Shown here piece after piece: positions 41,721-50,698 of a stretch of 64,000 nucleotides of DNA. The stretch's first letter is position 1. The number at the start of each line of letters is the position of its first letter. A model generated the notes under the pieces. The model ran no database searches and had not been told where the DNA came from. It was given only the letters and a program-made list of their open reading frames with translations. The stretch comes from Chloroflexota bacterium (lineage in GTDB: Bacteria > Chloroflexota > UBA6077 > CF-72), in NCBI GenBank assembly GCA_019239775.1, contig JAFAZN010000363.1, positions 16,368-80,367 on the forward strand. Reading direction: 5' to 3'. The position numbers and the translations under genes were made by a program.

Positions 41721-41744
41721 CTATAGCTCGTTAGTCGACCGGTC

Positions 41745-41897
41745 TTAGACCGAGCCGCCCAGCTTGCTGAGCAGGCTGCTCACCGCTGGTCCGAAGATGA
41801 CGAGACCCGCGATAGCCAGGACGGCGACGAGGGCAATGATCAGGCCGTATTCGACCAGGCCCTGCGCCCGGTCCCGAGTCTGCTGCAACAGCTGCAT
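41745..41897 (-). CDS. Flp-type (class IVb) small pilin
   Basis: 50 aa. The leader MQLLQQTRDRA is followed by QGLVEYGLIIALVAVLAI, with Gly before and Glu five residues after the predicted cleavage site, then GLVIFGPAVSSLLSKLGG. It is clearly paralogous to the plus-strand pilin at 41413 (QGLVEFGLLLALVAVVAI). GGAGA precedes the ATG. The two face each other and their terminators share a 19-bp inverted repeat. Confidence 0.85.
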   Translation of the reverse strand: MQLLQQTRDRAQGLVEYGLIIALVAVLAIAGLVIFGPAVSSLLSKLGGSV

Positions 41898-42038
41898 GTC
41901 GAAAGCATCTCCTCAGAAGCTTTATCTCAACTCTGGCCCCGCAGTGCGCGGGCCTATGTCCAGAATCGACCCGCTTATAAGCGGTCCTTACCCCCCATTT
42001 GGGGGACTGACGTCCTGAAAGGGCATGACTTTGGTCCT

Positions 42039-43427
42039 GTGATGATGCGTTCAAGTGTTTCTGCCTGGTTGACCTTGTTTTCACTCAGCCTCGGCTACGG
42101 AGTAGTTCAACTCGACGTCACCATCGTCAACGTGGCTCTGAACAGCATCGCCGCGAGCTACGGCGGAGCTGTCTCAGGTCTGCAATGGATCGTGAGCGCC
42201 TACACGCTGACGTTCGCGGCCGTAATCCTGACGGCCGGCGCCCTCGGCGACCGCATCGGCGCGCGGCGCATGTTCATGGCTGGTTTCGCTGTGTTTGGCG
42301 TTGCGTCTCTGGCATGCGCGCTGGCGCCCTCGTTAGGCGTGCTCATTGGCGCACGCTCGGTTCAGGGCCTGGCGGCCGCCATCCTGGTGCCGAACTCGTT
42401 GGCGCTGGTTAATCACACGTTCCCCGACGCTCGGGCGCGCGGGCGCGCCGTTGGAATATGGCTTGCTGGCGCGAGCCTGGCTCTCACGGCTGGTCCGGTG
42501 GTTGGCGGCGTGCTGATCGCATGGGTGGGCTGGCGCAGCATCTTTCTGGTCAACGTGCCGCTTTCCGTCATCGCTTTGTTGTTGGCGTGGCGGTATGCGC
42601 GCGAAACACCTGCCGATCTGCGACATGGTCTGGATCTGATTGGTCAGTTCACGGCAGTGGTTGCCCTGGGTAGTCTGGCAGCGGCACTGATTGGCGGCGG
42701 CGCACTTGGCTGGCGTGATCCGCTCGTGCTTGGCGGGTTCGTGCTCAGTGCGATCGCCGCGGCGCTGTTCGTTGGTATCGAGCAGCGCAGTCGCGACCCG
42801 ATGCTGCCGCTCCAGCTGTTCCGCCGCCCGATGTTCAGCGTGACGGCGGCGAATGGCCTGCTCGTCAACATCACGTTTTATGGGCTGATCTTCGTGCTCA
42901 GCCTGTACTTCCAGCAGGTTGATCAGTGGTCGCCACTCTCGACTGGGCTGGCGTTTTTTCCAATGATGGCGATGGTGCTGCCGGCCAACCTGATTGCACC
43001 GCGCATCGCCGAGCGACTCGGCGCGGTGCCAACCATCGTTCTTGGTCAGGCGATTGCGCTAGTTGGTTTTCTGGCGCTGCTGGACCTACAGCCGGGCACC
43101 CCGTACTTGATGATCGGCCCGCAGATGCTAGCGATCGGCTTCGGACTGGGCCTCTTGGTCCCGCCGCTCACGTCGTCGCTGCTAGGCAGCGCGGATAAGC
43201 AGCACTCGGGCATCGCCTCAGGTGTGCTGAACTCGATGCGTCAAACCGGCAGCGTGATCGGCGTGGCCCTGTTCGGCTCCCTGATCGCCGCCACCAACGG
43301 CTTCGTCCCCGGTGCCCGCACCTCACTAGAAATCTCCGCTGGCATCCTGGTGCTCGGCATCCTGACCGTCCTGAGTGCCGGGGAGGGGATTCGAACCCCT
43401 ATGCCCTTTTGGGGCCGCGGATTTTAA
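42039..43427 (+). CDS. DHA2-family MFS transporter, 3' end antisense to tRNA-Leu
   Basis: 462 aa, 14-TM drug-exporter type: QLDVTIVNVALNSIAASYG in TM1, GALGDRIGARRMFMAG (motif A) and AGPVVGGVLIAWVGWRSIF (motif C). Starts GTG 42039, ATG 42042 and ATG 42045 are in frame. The last 17 codons (43376-43427) run antisense through the tRNA-Leu gene, so the C-terminal residues EGIRTPMPFWGRGF are tRNA complement rather than family sequence. No earlier stop exists. Confidence 0.9.
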   Translation: MMMRSSVSAWLTLFSLSLGYGVVQLDVTIVNVALNSIAASYGGAVSGLQWIVSAYTLTFAAVILTAGALGDRIGARRMFMAGFAVFGVASLACALAPSLGVLIGARSVQGLAAAILVPNSLALVNHTFPDARARGRAVGIWLAGASLALTAGPVVGGVLIAWVGWRSIFLVNVPLSVIALLLAWRYARETPADLRHGLDLIGQFTAVVALGSLAAALIGGGALGWRDPLVLGGFVLSAIAAALFVGIEQRSRDPMLPLQLFRRPMFSVTAANGLLVNITFYGLIFVLSLYFQQVDQWSPLSTGLAFFPMMAMVLPANLIAPRIAERLGAVPTIVLGQAIALVGFLALLDLQPGTPYLMIGPQMLAIGFGLGLLVPPLTSSLLGSADKQHSGIASGVLNSMRQTGSVIGVALFGSLIAATNGFVPGARTSLEISAGILVLGILTVLSAGEGIRTPMPFWGRGF

Positions 43428-43461
43428 GTCCGCCGCGTCTGTCCAGTTTCGCCACCCCGGC
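43376..43461 (-). tRNA. tRNA-Leu (anticodon TAA)
   Basis: 86 nt with long variable arm on the minus strand: acceptor GCCGGGG / CCCCGGC, anticodon loop CTTAAAA (TAA), long variable region of the class II type, T loop TTCGAAT, discriminator A. CCA is not encoded. It overlaps the end of the MFS gene on the opposite strand. Confidence 0.95.
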
Positions 43462-43464
43462 GGG

Positions 43465-44703
43465 TCAGGCAACAGTGGGTGTGAGTATAGGTCTCGGCAC
43501 GCGCACGAAGCGCAGCAGCAGCACTAGCGCGAGCACGATAGTGATGGCGAGCATCGCGAAGATGCCGCGGTAGCCGAAGCGCGGGAGAAAAACCTCGGCG
43601 GCCACCACCACGGACAATGGAATTGCGACCGACTCGGCGGCCGCTTTCAGTCCCGCGAAAACGCCCGTTTTTTCGGGAGGAATCAGCGCGGTCAGCAGCG
43701 GCCAGCTGACCGCGGTGGCGGCGCCGTTGCCGACGCCGGCCACCAGCACAACCGCCGTGGTCTGCGGCAGGTCTATCACCACCACGCCAGCGATCGCGCT
43801 CACGGCCAACAGCGACCAGCCGATGGCCATCACGCTGCGCGTGCCGATATGGTCCGCGAGGCGGCCGAACACGATCGCTCCAACCGCGGTGACCACCAGC
43901 AGCGCGGCCGAGAGACCGAAGGCGACCTGGTTGGTCTGGTGGATGTCCTCCACGACGAACAGAACCAGGTACGGCAGGATCGCGTTCAGGCCAAACTGGT
44001 AGACGAACAACGTGCCGAGATACCGCACCGCTTGGCGGTGCTCCAGCACCGCATCGACGTACGCACGCAGCGGTACGTGCTCACGCTCAGACACGGTCAC
44101 AGGCTCGCGAACGCCGACGACGGTCACGCCGAAACTCACTAACAGCACGGCAGCAACGATGACGTACGTCCACAGGGGTACGGCGGCGCCCGAGGCAGTC
44201 GCGAGATAGATCACGAGCAAGAACGCCACTGAGCTCACCAGCTGCACGCCTGTGCTCAGCCCCGACAGCCAACCACGATGCTCGAGCGGCACGATGTCGG
44301 CGAGCAACGCCGTGTACGGGTCAACCGCAACATTGAAGAAAATAGAAAACAGAAAGATCACGATTGCGAGCGGCAACAAACTCGAGACGAACGCGCCCGC
44401 GATGAAAAACACCGCCGAAAGCGGAATGCCAACCAACATGAACGGACGTCGGCGCCCCACGGGCGTCCAAACGCGGTCGGATAGCGCCCCAATTGTTGGC
44501 TGAATAACGGCGCCTTCAATGCTGCGCGTACTGGACAGCAAACCGATCAAGAGATCAGGCGCCCCGAACGACTTCAGAATGGGCGGGAGAACAAAGTTGT
44601 TGAATGCGTAAAAGGCGCCCGTGCCCACCGACGCGGACGCATAGAGCAGCGACAACGTCCGCGATGGCCCCGAAGTGCGATCCTTAGAGTCTCCTTCGAT
44701 CAC
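43465..44703 (-). CDS. MFS transporter, GPH/sugar-like
   Basis: About 412 aa (GTG 44703; GTG 44727 is also in frame) with 12 TM segments. FNNFVLPPILKSFGAP, GALSDRVWTPVGRRRPFMLVG and FFNVAVDPYTALLADIVP resemble the GPH/sucrose-type carrier branch, where the loop motif DRVWTPVGRRRP is diagnostic. The substrate is unknown. It starts about 48 bp from the divergent GT39-like gene and ends 4 nt from tRNA-Leu. Confidence 0.8.
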   Translation of the reverse strand: MIEGDSKDRTSGPSRTLSLLYASASVGTGAFYAFNNFVLPPILKSFGAPDLLIGLLSSTRSIEGAVIQPTIGALSDRVWTPVGRRRPFMLVGIPLSAVFFIAGAFVSSLLPLAIVIFLFSIFFNVAVDPYTALLADIVPLEHRGWLSGLSTGVQLVSSVAFLLVIYLATASGAAVPLWTYVIVAAVLLVSFGVTVVGVREPVTVSEREHVPLRAYVDAVLEHRQAVRYLGTLFVYQFGLNAILPYLVLFVVEDIHQTNQVAFGLSAALLVVTAVGAIVFGRLADHIGTRSVMAIGWSLLAVSAIAGVVVIDLPQTTAVVLVAGVGNGAATAVSWPLLTALIPPEKTGVFAGLKAAAESVAIPLSVVVAAEVFLPRFGYRGIFAMLAITIVLALVLLLRFVRVPRPILTPTVA

Positions 44704-44751
44704 GTGCTGCTCTTGTGATCGGAGCACAGGTCACAATCACGTTTACGCATT

Positions 44752-45999
44752 GTGCCCCGGCGTCCGTTGATCGTCACGAGCATCTTTGGGCTAGCACTGC
44801 TTGCGCGGTTGCTGATCCTGGCATTTCGCTCGGATGATCTCCAAACCTGGGAGTACGAGACGCTGGCGGGAAATATTGCCAGCGGCAACGGCTATGTGAT
44901 CACGCGGTTCGGCCACGATGTGCTGGCCTTTGGTGACGGCAACTTGTATTCGTTCCTGGCAGGTGCCGTCTACGCCGCGATCGGCCACATTCCATTGGCA
45001 CTTGCAGTACTTCAGGCGGTAATCGCCTCACTTGCGGCTCCGGTGCTGTACGTCATTGCCGAGCGGCCATTTGGATGGCAGCGCGCGTCGCTTGGCGCGG
45101 TACTGGCTGCACTTCATCCAGGGTTGCTTGCGTACACCTTGAAGTTGCATCCGCTCGGGCTCGACGTCTTGCTGCTCTCGTTGCTCACGTATTGGAGCTT
45201 GCAGCGGCAGTGGACGAAACGCGGCAGCCTCATGGCCGGGCTCACGCTGGGGCTCAATCTCATGAGCCGGCCGACCTACTTCTTCGCAGGCGTCGGTACC
45301 TGGTCGCTGCGTTGGATCAACCGGCGGGCAAATGGACGGTACCTGGCCGCGGCAGTTGCGATCGCGGTTGTCGTCGGGATGCCGTGGGTTGTTCGGAACT
45401 GGGCGCGCCTTGGTGAACCGCTGCTCATTTCGACCAGTTTCGAGGACGTGTGGAAGGGCAATAACGCCGCGGCCACAGGTTCGGGATTCGTCGCCCCTGG
45501 CATAACGGTGTTCGACGTCGCCTCACCCACGCTACGCGCGCGCATCTTCCAGTCCGACGAGCTCCAGGTCAACAACATGTTCGCCGAAGAGACGTTGGAG
45601 TTCATCCAGCAGTCGCCCGACCAGTTCGCAAGTCTTGTCGTGCGCAAGTTCTTCTATTTCTGGTGGCTGCCGCAACAGGCAGGCGTGCTGTACCCCAGCA
45701 CCTGGCTAGCGGCGTACCAGGTCTACGCGCTGGTAATCTTCGCATTCGCGGCGATTGGCGCGGCGGGGATTTTGCGCAACGGTACGTCGGATGAACGCAA
45801 CCTGCTGTCGATGATCGTCTCGGTCGGGCTGCTGCTGGCGGTGGCGCACGCGCTGGCGTATGTCGAGGGAAGGCACCGCTGGGGCATCGAGCCGCTGGTC
45901 CTGCTGATCACGGCTCGCGGGGTCATGACGGTCCTTAGCTCGCTTCGAGGCGCGAGTTGGCGTCAATGGCGCGAATTACGTCGAGCGAGCGAGACGTAG
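44752..45999 (+). CDS. GT39/ArnT-like membrane glycosyltransferase
   Basis: 415 aa, GTG start, about ten TM segments. The first external loop has the acidic residues and aromatic context (DLQTWEYETLAGNIASGNGY) of GT-C enzymes that use polyprenyl-phosphate sugars, and GLTLGLNLMSRPTYFF is a typical inner motif. A soluble loop (about 225-300) precedes the last TM segments. Its donor might be made by the DPM1-like enzyme at 24509-25246. Confidence 0.8.
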   Translation: MPRRPLIVTSIFGLALLARLLILAFRSDDLQTWEYETLAGNIASGNGYVITRFGHDVLAFGDGNLYSFLAGAVYAAIGHIPLALAVLQAVIASLAAPVLYVIAERPFGWQRASLGAVLAALHPGLLAYTLKLHPLGLDVLLLSLLTYWSLQRQWTKRGSLMAGLTLGLNLMSRPTYFFAGVGTWSLRWINRRANGRYLAAAVAIAVVVGMPWVVRNWARLGEPLLISTSFEDVWKGNNAAATGSGFVAPGITVFDVASPTLRARIFQSDELQVNNMFAEETLEFIQQSPDQFASLVVRKFFYFWWLPQQAGVLYPSTWLAAYQVYALVIFAFAAIGAAGILRNGTSDERNLLSMIVSVGLLLAVAHALAYVEGRHRWGIEPLVLLITARGVMTVLSSLRGASWRQWRELRRASET

Positions 46000-46076
46000 C
46001 TGAGCACGATCACCGTGATGAGCAGCGCAGAATAGAACAAGCTCAGCCCGAGATCGACGGCCCCCAACGCCGGCAC
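45963..46076 (-). CDS. Possible 37-aa single-TM small protein downstream of cbiA
   Basis: From GTG 46076 (7 nt after the cbiA stop) the frame reads 37 residues with one hydrophobic helix (LGLSLFYSALLITVIVLSYV) followed by ARR, giving a positive-inside C-terminus. It overlaps the convergent GT39-like gene by 37 nt. No family is recognised and the gene is short, so this is tentative. Confidence 0.3.
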   Translation of the reverse strand: MPALGAVDLGLSLFYSALLITVIVLSYVSLARRNSRH

Positions 46077-46082
46077 GACGGG

Positions 46083-47441
46083 TCAGCGTAGCACGCGGTC
46101 GCAGGCGGTGACGAAGCTCCTGGCTAGAGCGGGCGTGCCTGCGAAGTTCAAGTGGATGTAGGACGCCAAGGTGGAACCAATGCAAAAGCCTTCCAAGGCA
46201 TCGCTGTCTGACAGGCGGTACGCGGCGACCTGGGCAGTCGGCGCGTTGGCTACAGACCAGTGGAATTCGTGGCCGCGCACTCGCATGCCTTTCGGCATGA
46301 GTGGCGAAGAACGCAGCGACTCGACCTCCCGATAACCGATCGTCAGGGTTCGGCGCTGCATTCGCGAAGCCGCGGGCAGCACCCCAAACATCGGCAGGGT
46401 CTCACCTTCAAACGTGGTCAACGTCTGGCCCAGCGCCATCAGGCCGCCGCATTCGGCATAGAGCGGCATCTCGCGCGCGACATGCCCGCGAATGGCAGTG
46501 CGCATGGGCTGGTTGGCGGCCAGCTCGCGGGCGTAGAGCTCAGGAAATCCGCCACCGATGTAAACGCCTCGCGCATCTGACGGCAGCGCCACATCATCCA
46601 GCGGCGAAAACGGAACGACCTCAGCGCCGCAGTCGCGCAGCAGATCGATGGTGTCCTGGTAGTAGAAGCCGAAAGCGCGATCCTGCGCCACAGCGATGCG
46701 CGGCGCGCCATTGGCAACCGGCTGCGATTGCACCGCATTGGTGGTCAGGTCTGGCGCCTCATGCGCGATCCGCCACAGCGCCTCGAGATCGAACCGCTCA
46801 TCGACTAGGGCCGCAAGACGCTCCAGCGCACGCGTTGACATGGCGTGTTCGGACGCGGGCACGAGGCCAAGGTGGCGTTCTGGAACCGCAACTTCGGGAT
46901 CCATGGGCAGGCTGCCAAGAACCGGCAGCCCGGTTGCAGCGCGGATCGCATCAGCGGTCGCCTGCAGATGGCCGGCGCTGCCAACTCGATTCAGAATCAC
47001 GCCTCGCAGATCCACGCCGGGCTGCATAGCGCAGCAACCCAGAACCAGCGCCGCCGCCGTGCCGCTCATGGCCGCGACGTCTAACACCAGAATGACCGGG
47101 CACTGGAGCGTGCGCGCCAACTCGGCGGTGCTGCCCTGTTGGGTGGCGCCGATCCCGTCGTAGAGCCCCATGACGCCTTCGATCACCGCCAGGTCGGCTT
47201 CACGCATGCCACGCGCGAAGACGCCGCGTAAGGCGGCGTCGTCAAGCAGCCAGACGTCGAGATTGCGCGAGGGTCGGCCCGCCGCGAGTGCATGCAAACT
47301 GGGATCGATGTAGTCCGGGCCCGCTTTGAATGGCGCAGGACGGCGCCCGCGGGTCCTGAGCGCGGCGAGCAGCCCGAGTGTGACGGTCGTTTTGCCGACG
47401 GAACTGTGCGTGCCTGCCAGAAGGAGCCGCGCGCTCACCAT
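46083..47441 (-). CDS. cbiA: Cobyrinate a,c-diamide synthase
   Basis: 452 aa. It amidates cobyrinate side chains with glutamine and ATP. The N-terminal dethiobiotin-synthetase-like ATP site is AGTHSSVGKTTVTLGLL (Lys17), then GPDYIDPSLHALAAGRPSRN and EGVMGLYDG. The C-terminal glutaminase half has the nucleophile Cys in YAECGGLMALG and VRGHEFHWS. It is the only corrinoid gene in the window, so it may serve salvage, or its partners lie elsewhere. Confidence 0.93.
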   Translation of the reverse strand: MVSARLLLAGTHSSVGKTTVTLGLLAALRTRGRRPAPFKAGPDYIDPSLHALAAGRPSRNLDVWLLDDAALRGVFARGMREADLAVIEGVMGLYDGIGATQQGSTAELARTLQCPVILVLDVAAMSGTAAALVLGCCAMQPGVDLRGVILNRVGSAGHLQATADAIRAATGLPVLGSLPMDPEVAVPERHLGLVPASEHAMSTRALERLAALVDERFDLEALWRIAHEAPDLTTNAVQSQPVANGAPRIAVAQDRAFGFYYQDTIDLLRDCGAEVVPFSPLDDVALPSDARGVYIGGGFPELYARELAANQPMRTAIRGHVAREMPLYAECGGLMALGQTLTTFEGETLPMFGVLPAASRMQRRTLTIGYREVESLRSSPLMPKGMRVRGHEFHWSVANAPTAQVAAYRLSDSDALEGFCIGSTLASYIHLNFAGTPALARSFVTACDRVLR

Positions 47442-47456
47442 CTCGAACTTACATGT

Positions 47457-48797
47457 TCACGCGAGGGCTACGAGGTTGCGTTGGCGCAAGATCCGCCACA
47501 CCCGCGTGGCAGTCCAGCCCTGGTCCATCTGCGGCGGCTGCTCGAGCCGGCGTGGCTGGCCGTCCGCGAAAGTCTCCACCACGGTCTCGTTGACGCGTAT
47601 GACCCCATCCAGATCGCCGCGCAGGAACTCGGGGAAGGCGCCAATTTCCCTGCAGGCCGAAAGGATGCGGTCCTCGAGATCCGTGGCCGCGCGAGCGGCG
47701 CCGTGCCGTCGTAAGCCATCGGCGATGACGCCCGTGTCCATTGGCCAGGACGAGCCGTTGTGGTACCCGCCTGGGCTGAAGCGCGCGGCGGTGGTGGACT
47801 TGGTGCGAATACCAGCGCAGCTGAGCAGATCTGCCTCGAGAAGTCGCTCGATGAGCACCCTCCGAAGTACGGAAACGTCGTCACCATCCAGAAGCCGAGT
47901 CGCCAGCAGGTGGCCCGGGTCAGAGCCAACTACGCGCGCCGCAATCGCGTCACCGGGACGTTCAAACGTCAGCGCAAGTGCGAATGTCCGCAAGTCGGCC
48001 TGCCAGAATGCGGCAAGCACGCTTTCGCGCAGCTGCCGCGCACGGCTGCGCAGCCACTCGTTCCCCAGCAGGTCGGCGCCGATCAATAACGCGTCGTACG
48101 CATAACCCTGTACCGCAACTGGGGCAAATGGCCGGCTGGCATCGAACAGCGTGCCATCCGCCTGGTAGTAGGCGTCGTACGAGTCTTCCCACACCTGGTT
48201 GGCGATGCCGTTCGGGTTGGCCCGCCGTACCCAGAGGAAACCACCTGCCTCAAGACTATCCAAACGGCCGATGATCCACGCCACCGCGGATGCAAGACTG
48301 TCGCGCAGGGTAATCGAATTCGATGCGCGGTCGGTCAGTGGCACGTCGAGCACATCGGGCCCGCAGCGTTCACAGTACGCACCGAGGAGGTTCACCCATT
48401 GCGGCGTGGCGTCCACGCTGCCGTAGTAGGGAAAGCTCCAATCGGTCTGGGCCAGCCGTAGCGCGTGTGGATCATCGGGGACTCGGGACTCATGCAGGAT
48501 TCGGCCGGGTTCCTCTTCCGAACGCGAGTTGAGAACGACACCTTGCAAACTGGCCAGTTCCACCAGGGTGCTGCGCGCAACGGCTGGAAAGTCGTCCAGC
48601 AGGTCCAGGGCCATCCGCAGCGCGTCGCGTCCGAACAGGCAATGGAACAGGCTTTCCGTTCCAGCGGAGGCCAGTAATGGACCGTTCGTTCCGAGGTCCG
48701 CCAGTCGCTCGACCCCGCCAATCTCGCAGAGCACCCCTACCAGACGATCCAGGCGGATGCCCTCGACAGTGACAGCGGGGATGGGAGCGATGAACAT
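47457..48797 (-). CDS. Amylo-alpha-1,6-glucosidase-like (glycogen debranching type) glycoside hydrolase
   Basis: 446 aa (alpha/alpha)6-barrel enzyme. FHCLFGRDALRMALDLL, LAQTDWSFPYYGSVDATPQW and the catalytic-region GGYHNGSSWPMDTGVIADG are characteristic of the GH15/GH63-like debranching group. The N-terminal beta domain of many relatives is missing or very short. It is divergent from a GT4 enzyme. The exact substrate is unknown. Confidence 0.82.
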   Translation of the reverse strand: MFIAPIPAVTVEGIRLDRLVGVLCEIGGVERLADLGTNGPLLASAGTESLFHCLFGRDALRMALDLLDDFPAVARSTLVELASLQGVVLNSRSEEEPGRILHESRVPDDPHALRLAQTDWSFPYYGSVDATPQWVNLLGAYCERCGPDVLDVPLTDRASNSITLRDSLASAVAWIIGRLDSLEAGGFLWVRRANPNGIANQVWEDSYDAYYQADGTLFDASRPFAPVAVQGYAYDALLIGADLLGNEWLRSRARQLRESVLAAFWQADLRTFALALTFERPGDAIAARVVGSDPGHLLATRLLDGDDVSVLRRVLIERLLEADLLSCAGIRTKSTTAARFSPGGYHNGSSWPMDTGVIADGLRRHGAARAATDLEDRILSACREIGAFPEFLRGDLDGVIRVNETVVETFADGQPRRLEQPPQMDQGWTATRVWRILRQRNLVALA

Positions 48798-48923
48798 AAG
48801 AGTCGGGCACGCCGCCTGCGAACTAGGGAGTCGTTAGCTTATGTATCGCCGGACTCGAACTCGTGCCGCCAGTCGCGGTCGCGAGAGGGTCCGGTCGGGA
48901 AGTAGAGAGAGAAAGCGACCCCA

Positions 48924-50078
48924 ATGCGTATAGCCCAACTCGCGCCACCGCTGGAGGCAGTGCCACCCGCACGCTACGGCGGGACTGAACGCGTCATTCA
49001 CACCTTGACGGAGGAGCTCGTACGCCGCGGACATGAAGTCACGCTGTTTGCCTCAGGCGACTCGCACACGTCCGCACGCTTGGTGCCTACGTGTGAGCAG
49101 GCCGTCTGGCATCGCCAGCCTGCGCGGGACGTCATGCCCGTCTGGTCCGTGGTCGTGGGAAAGCTGCAGCGGCAGCTCCATGAGTTCGACGTGGTGCACA
49201 GCCATATCGATCACCTTGGCTTCGCGGTCGCGCGGCAGTCGCACGTTCCCGTCGTCACCACGCTGCACGGTCGATTGGATATCCAGGAAGTACGCGAAGT
49301 GCTCTGCGAGTTTGCTGATGTGCCGCTTGTCTCGATCAGCAATGCGCAACGGCGGCCGGTCGACTGGGCAAACTTTGTGGCAACTGTGCATCACGGGATC
49401 CAGTTGGATGATTTTCACTTTAACCCCCACAGCGGTGACTATCTCGCCTTCCTGGGGCGCGTTTCGCCCGACAAAGGCCTGGACACCGCTATCCGCGTGG
49501 CGCGACGTGCGGGCATGCCGCTAAAGGTGGCTGCGCGCATGCCACTGGCCACGGCACATGACGTCAACGCGCGAGGCGACGCCGTGTACTGGACTGATGT
49601 AGTCCGTCCGCTGTTGGGGCCAGACGTTGAGCTGGTGGGGGAGATTGGCGGCTCGGAAAAGGACGAGTTCCTCGGCAACGCGGCCGCCTTGCTGTTTCCA
49701 ATTCGCTGGCCAGAGCCGTTTGGACTGGTCATGGTGGAAGCGCTGGCATGCGGCACACCGGTGCTGGCCCTGCACAACGGCAGCGTTCCCGAGGTGGTTC
49801 GTGACGGTCTTACGGGCTTTGTCGTGGATAACGAAGACGAACTGGCGGCGAGTATCGATCGACTGTGGACCATCGATCGCAACGTTTGCCGCCAGGATGC
49901 GGAGAGTCGCTTCTCGCCGACCGCGATGGCCACGGCCTACGAGCAGGTGTACGCAGACTTGCTCGAGCGCCCGGCGCTCAAGGTCGTAGACCTGAATCCT
50001 GTGCCTCGTATCGCGGCGGACCGCTCCGCGGAGACACGCGCGGTCGAAAACGGCACGGCAGTCGGCGCGCGTACCTAA
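48924..50078 (+). CDS. Glycosyltransferase family 4
   Basis: 384 aa GT-B enzyme. The N-terminal IAQLAPPLEAVPPARYGGTERV, FDVVHSHIDHLGFAV, the Rossmann start LAFLGRVSPDKGLDTAI and the donor-site motif PEPFGLVMVEALACGTPVLAL (EX7E variant) are clear. It is divergent from the debranching-type enzyme, so a role in storage or compatible-solute glucans is possible. A short CGGCC/GGCCG hairpin lies just after the stop. Confidence 0.88.
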   Translation: MRIAQLAPPLEAVPPARYGGTERVIHTLTEELVRRGHEVTLFASGDSHTSARLVPTCEQAVWHRQPARDVMPVWSVVVGKLQRQLHEFDVVHSHIDHLGFAVARQSHVPVVTTLHGRLDIQEVREVLCEFADVPLVSISNAQRRPVDWANFVATVHHGIQLDDFHFNPHSGDYLAFLGRVSPDKGLDTAIRVARRAGMPLKVAARMPLATAHDVNARGDAVYWTDVVRPLLGPDVELVGEIGGSEKDEFLGNAAALLFPIRWPEPFGLVMVEALACGTPVLALHNGSVPEVVRDGLTGFVVDNEDELAASIDRLWTIDRNVCRQDAESRFSPTAMATAYEQVYADLLERPALKVVDLNPVPRIAADRSAETRAVENGTAVGART

Positions 50079-50276
50079 GCGGGCTTATCGTCAAGCGGCC
50101 TTCAGGCCGAGCAGGTCGTGACCGATACTGTCCAACTCAGAGCTGGATGGAACCCAGTATCTGCGCCCCGTTAACCAGCTCTTTGGCGACGTCGCCCGTG
50201 CCCGTTACCGCCGACATCACGCAGAGCGCGAACACCGCGGCCCCCTCCGAAGGGCCGCCTAACTCCCCAATTTAGG
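50079..50276. other. Gap between GT4 gene and tRNA-Cys
   Basis: About 200 bases. It holds the small hairpin after the GT4 gene and a perfect hairpin GCGGCCC (50237-50243) with GGGCCGC (50252-50258). A minus-strand frame of about 40 codons, with no ATG near its start, crosses it. I see no supported gene. Confidence 0.5.
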
Positions 50277-50347
50277 AGGCGACGGGCGGATTCGAACCGC
50301 CGATCGCGGTTTTGCAGACCACTGCCTTGCCACTTGGCTACGTCGCC
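50277..50347 (-). tRNA. tRNA-Cys (anticodon GCA)
   Basis: 71 nt on the minus strand: acceptor GGCGACG / CGTCGCC, D stem GCC/GGC, anticodon loop CTGCAAA (GCA), T stem GGCGG/CCGCC with TTCGAAT, and discriminator T73, the identity base of tRNA-Cys. CCA is not encoded. It decodes TGC/TGT; Sec at TGA would need a separate selC tRNA. Confidence 0.96.
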
Positions 50348-50445
50348 TTAGGTTGTTAGATCCTGGCTGCTTTAGCCAGGACGCCGAATTGTAACTGAGG
50401 AAAGGGCTTGAGAGGCGTCGGGGGAATGTGTCATAGTTCGCCTCC

Positions 50446-50691
50446 GTGTCTGATCGCGCTACTCGCTACGGCATGATCTTGCTCGACGGGGGACCGTCGA
50501 TCCTACGGTCCCGCGGCGAGCCGATTGTTTTTCGTTCGCCAGAAGAGACTCTCGAGTATGCCCGCATCCACGGGATCCAACGCTGGATGGTGTACGGCGA
50601 TCGAGAGGGTTGGTGGCCGATGTATACGCAGTCTGGGCCGGTAAATCCGCCGCCGCCTCCGAAAGAGCGGGTCGACATCTCGCTCCACTAG
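50446..50691 (+). CDS. Small conserved-looking hypothetical protein
   Basis: 81 aa, GTG start. Its composition looks protein-like and soluble, with several aromatics (HGIQRWMVYGDREGWWPMY) and a C-terminal Pro run before KERVDISLH. I do not recognise a family. It stands alone between tRNA-Cys and the convergent threonine ammonia-lyase. Confidence 0.55.
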   Translation: MSDRATRYGMILLDGGPSILRSRGEPIVFRSPEETLEYARIHGIQRWMVYGDREGWWPMYTQSGPVNPPPPPKERVDISLH

Positions 50692-50698
50692 ACGGAAA

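Noticed and set aside
48850..48880. tRNA-like GGACTCGAACTC segment upstream of the GT4 gene
   Set aside because: The flanking bases do not form a T stem, and no acceptor or anticodon arm can be drawn.
50090..50270. Small minus-strand hydrophobic frame before tRNA-Cys
   Set aside because: A stop codon bounds it closely, no good start or ribosome binding site is seen, and the plus-strand reading is equally plausible.
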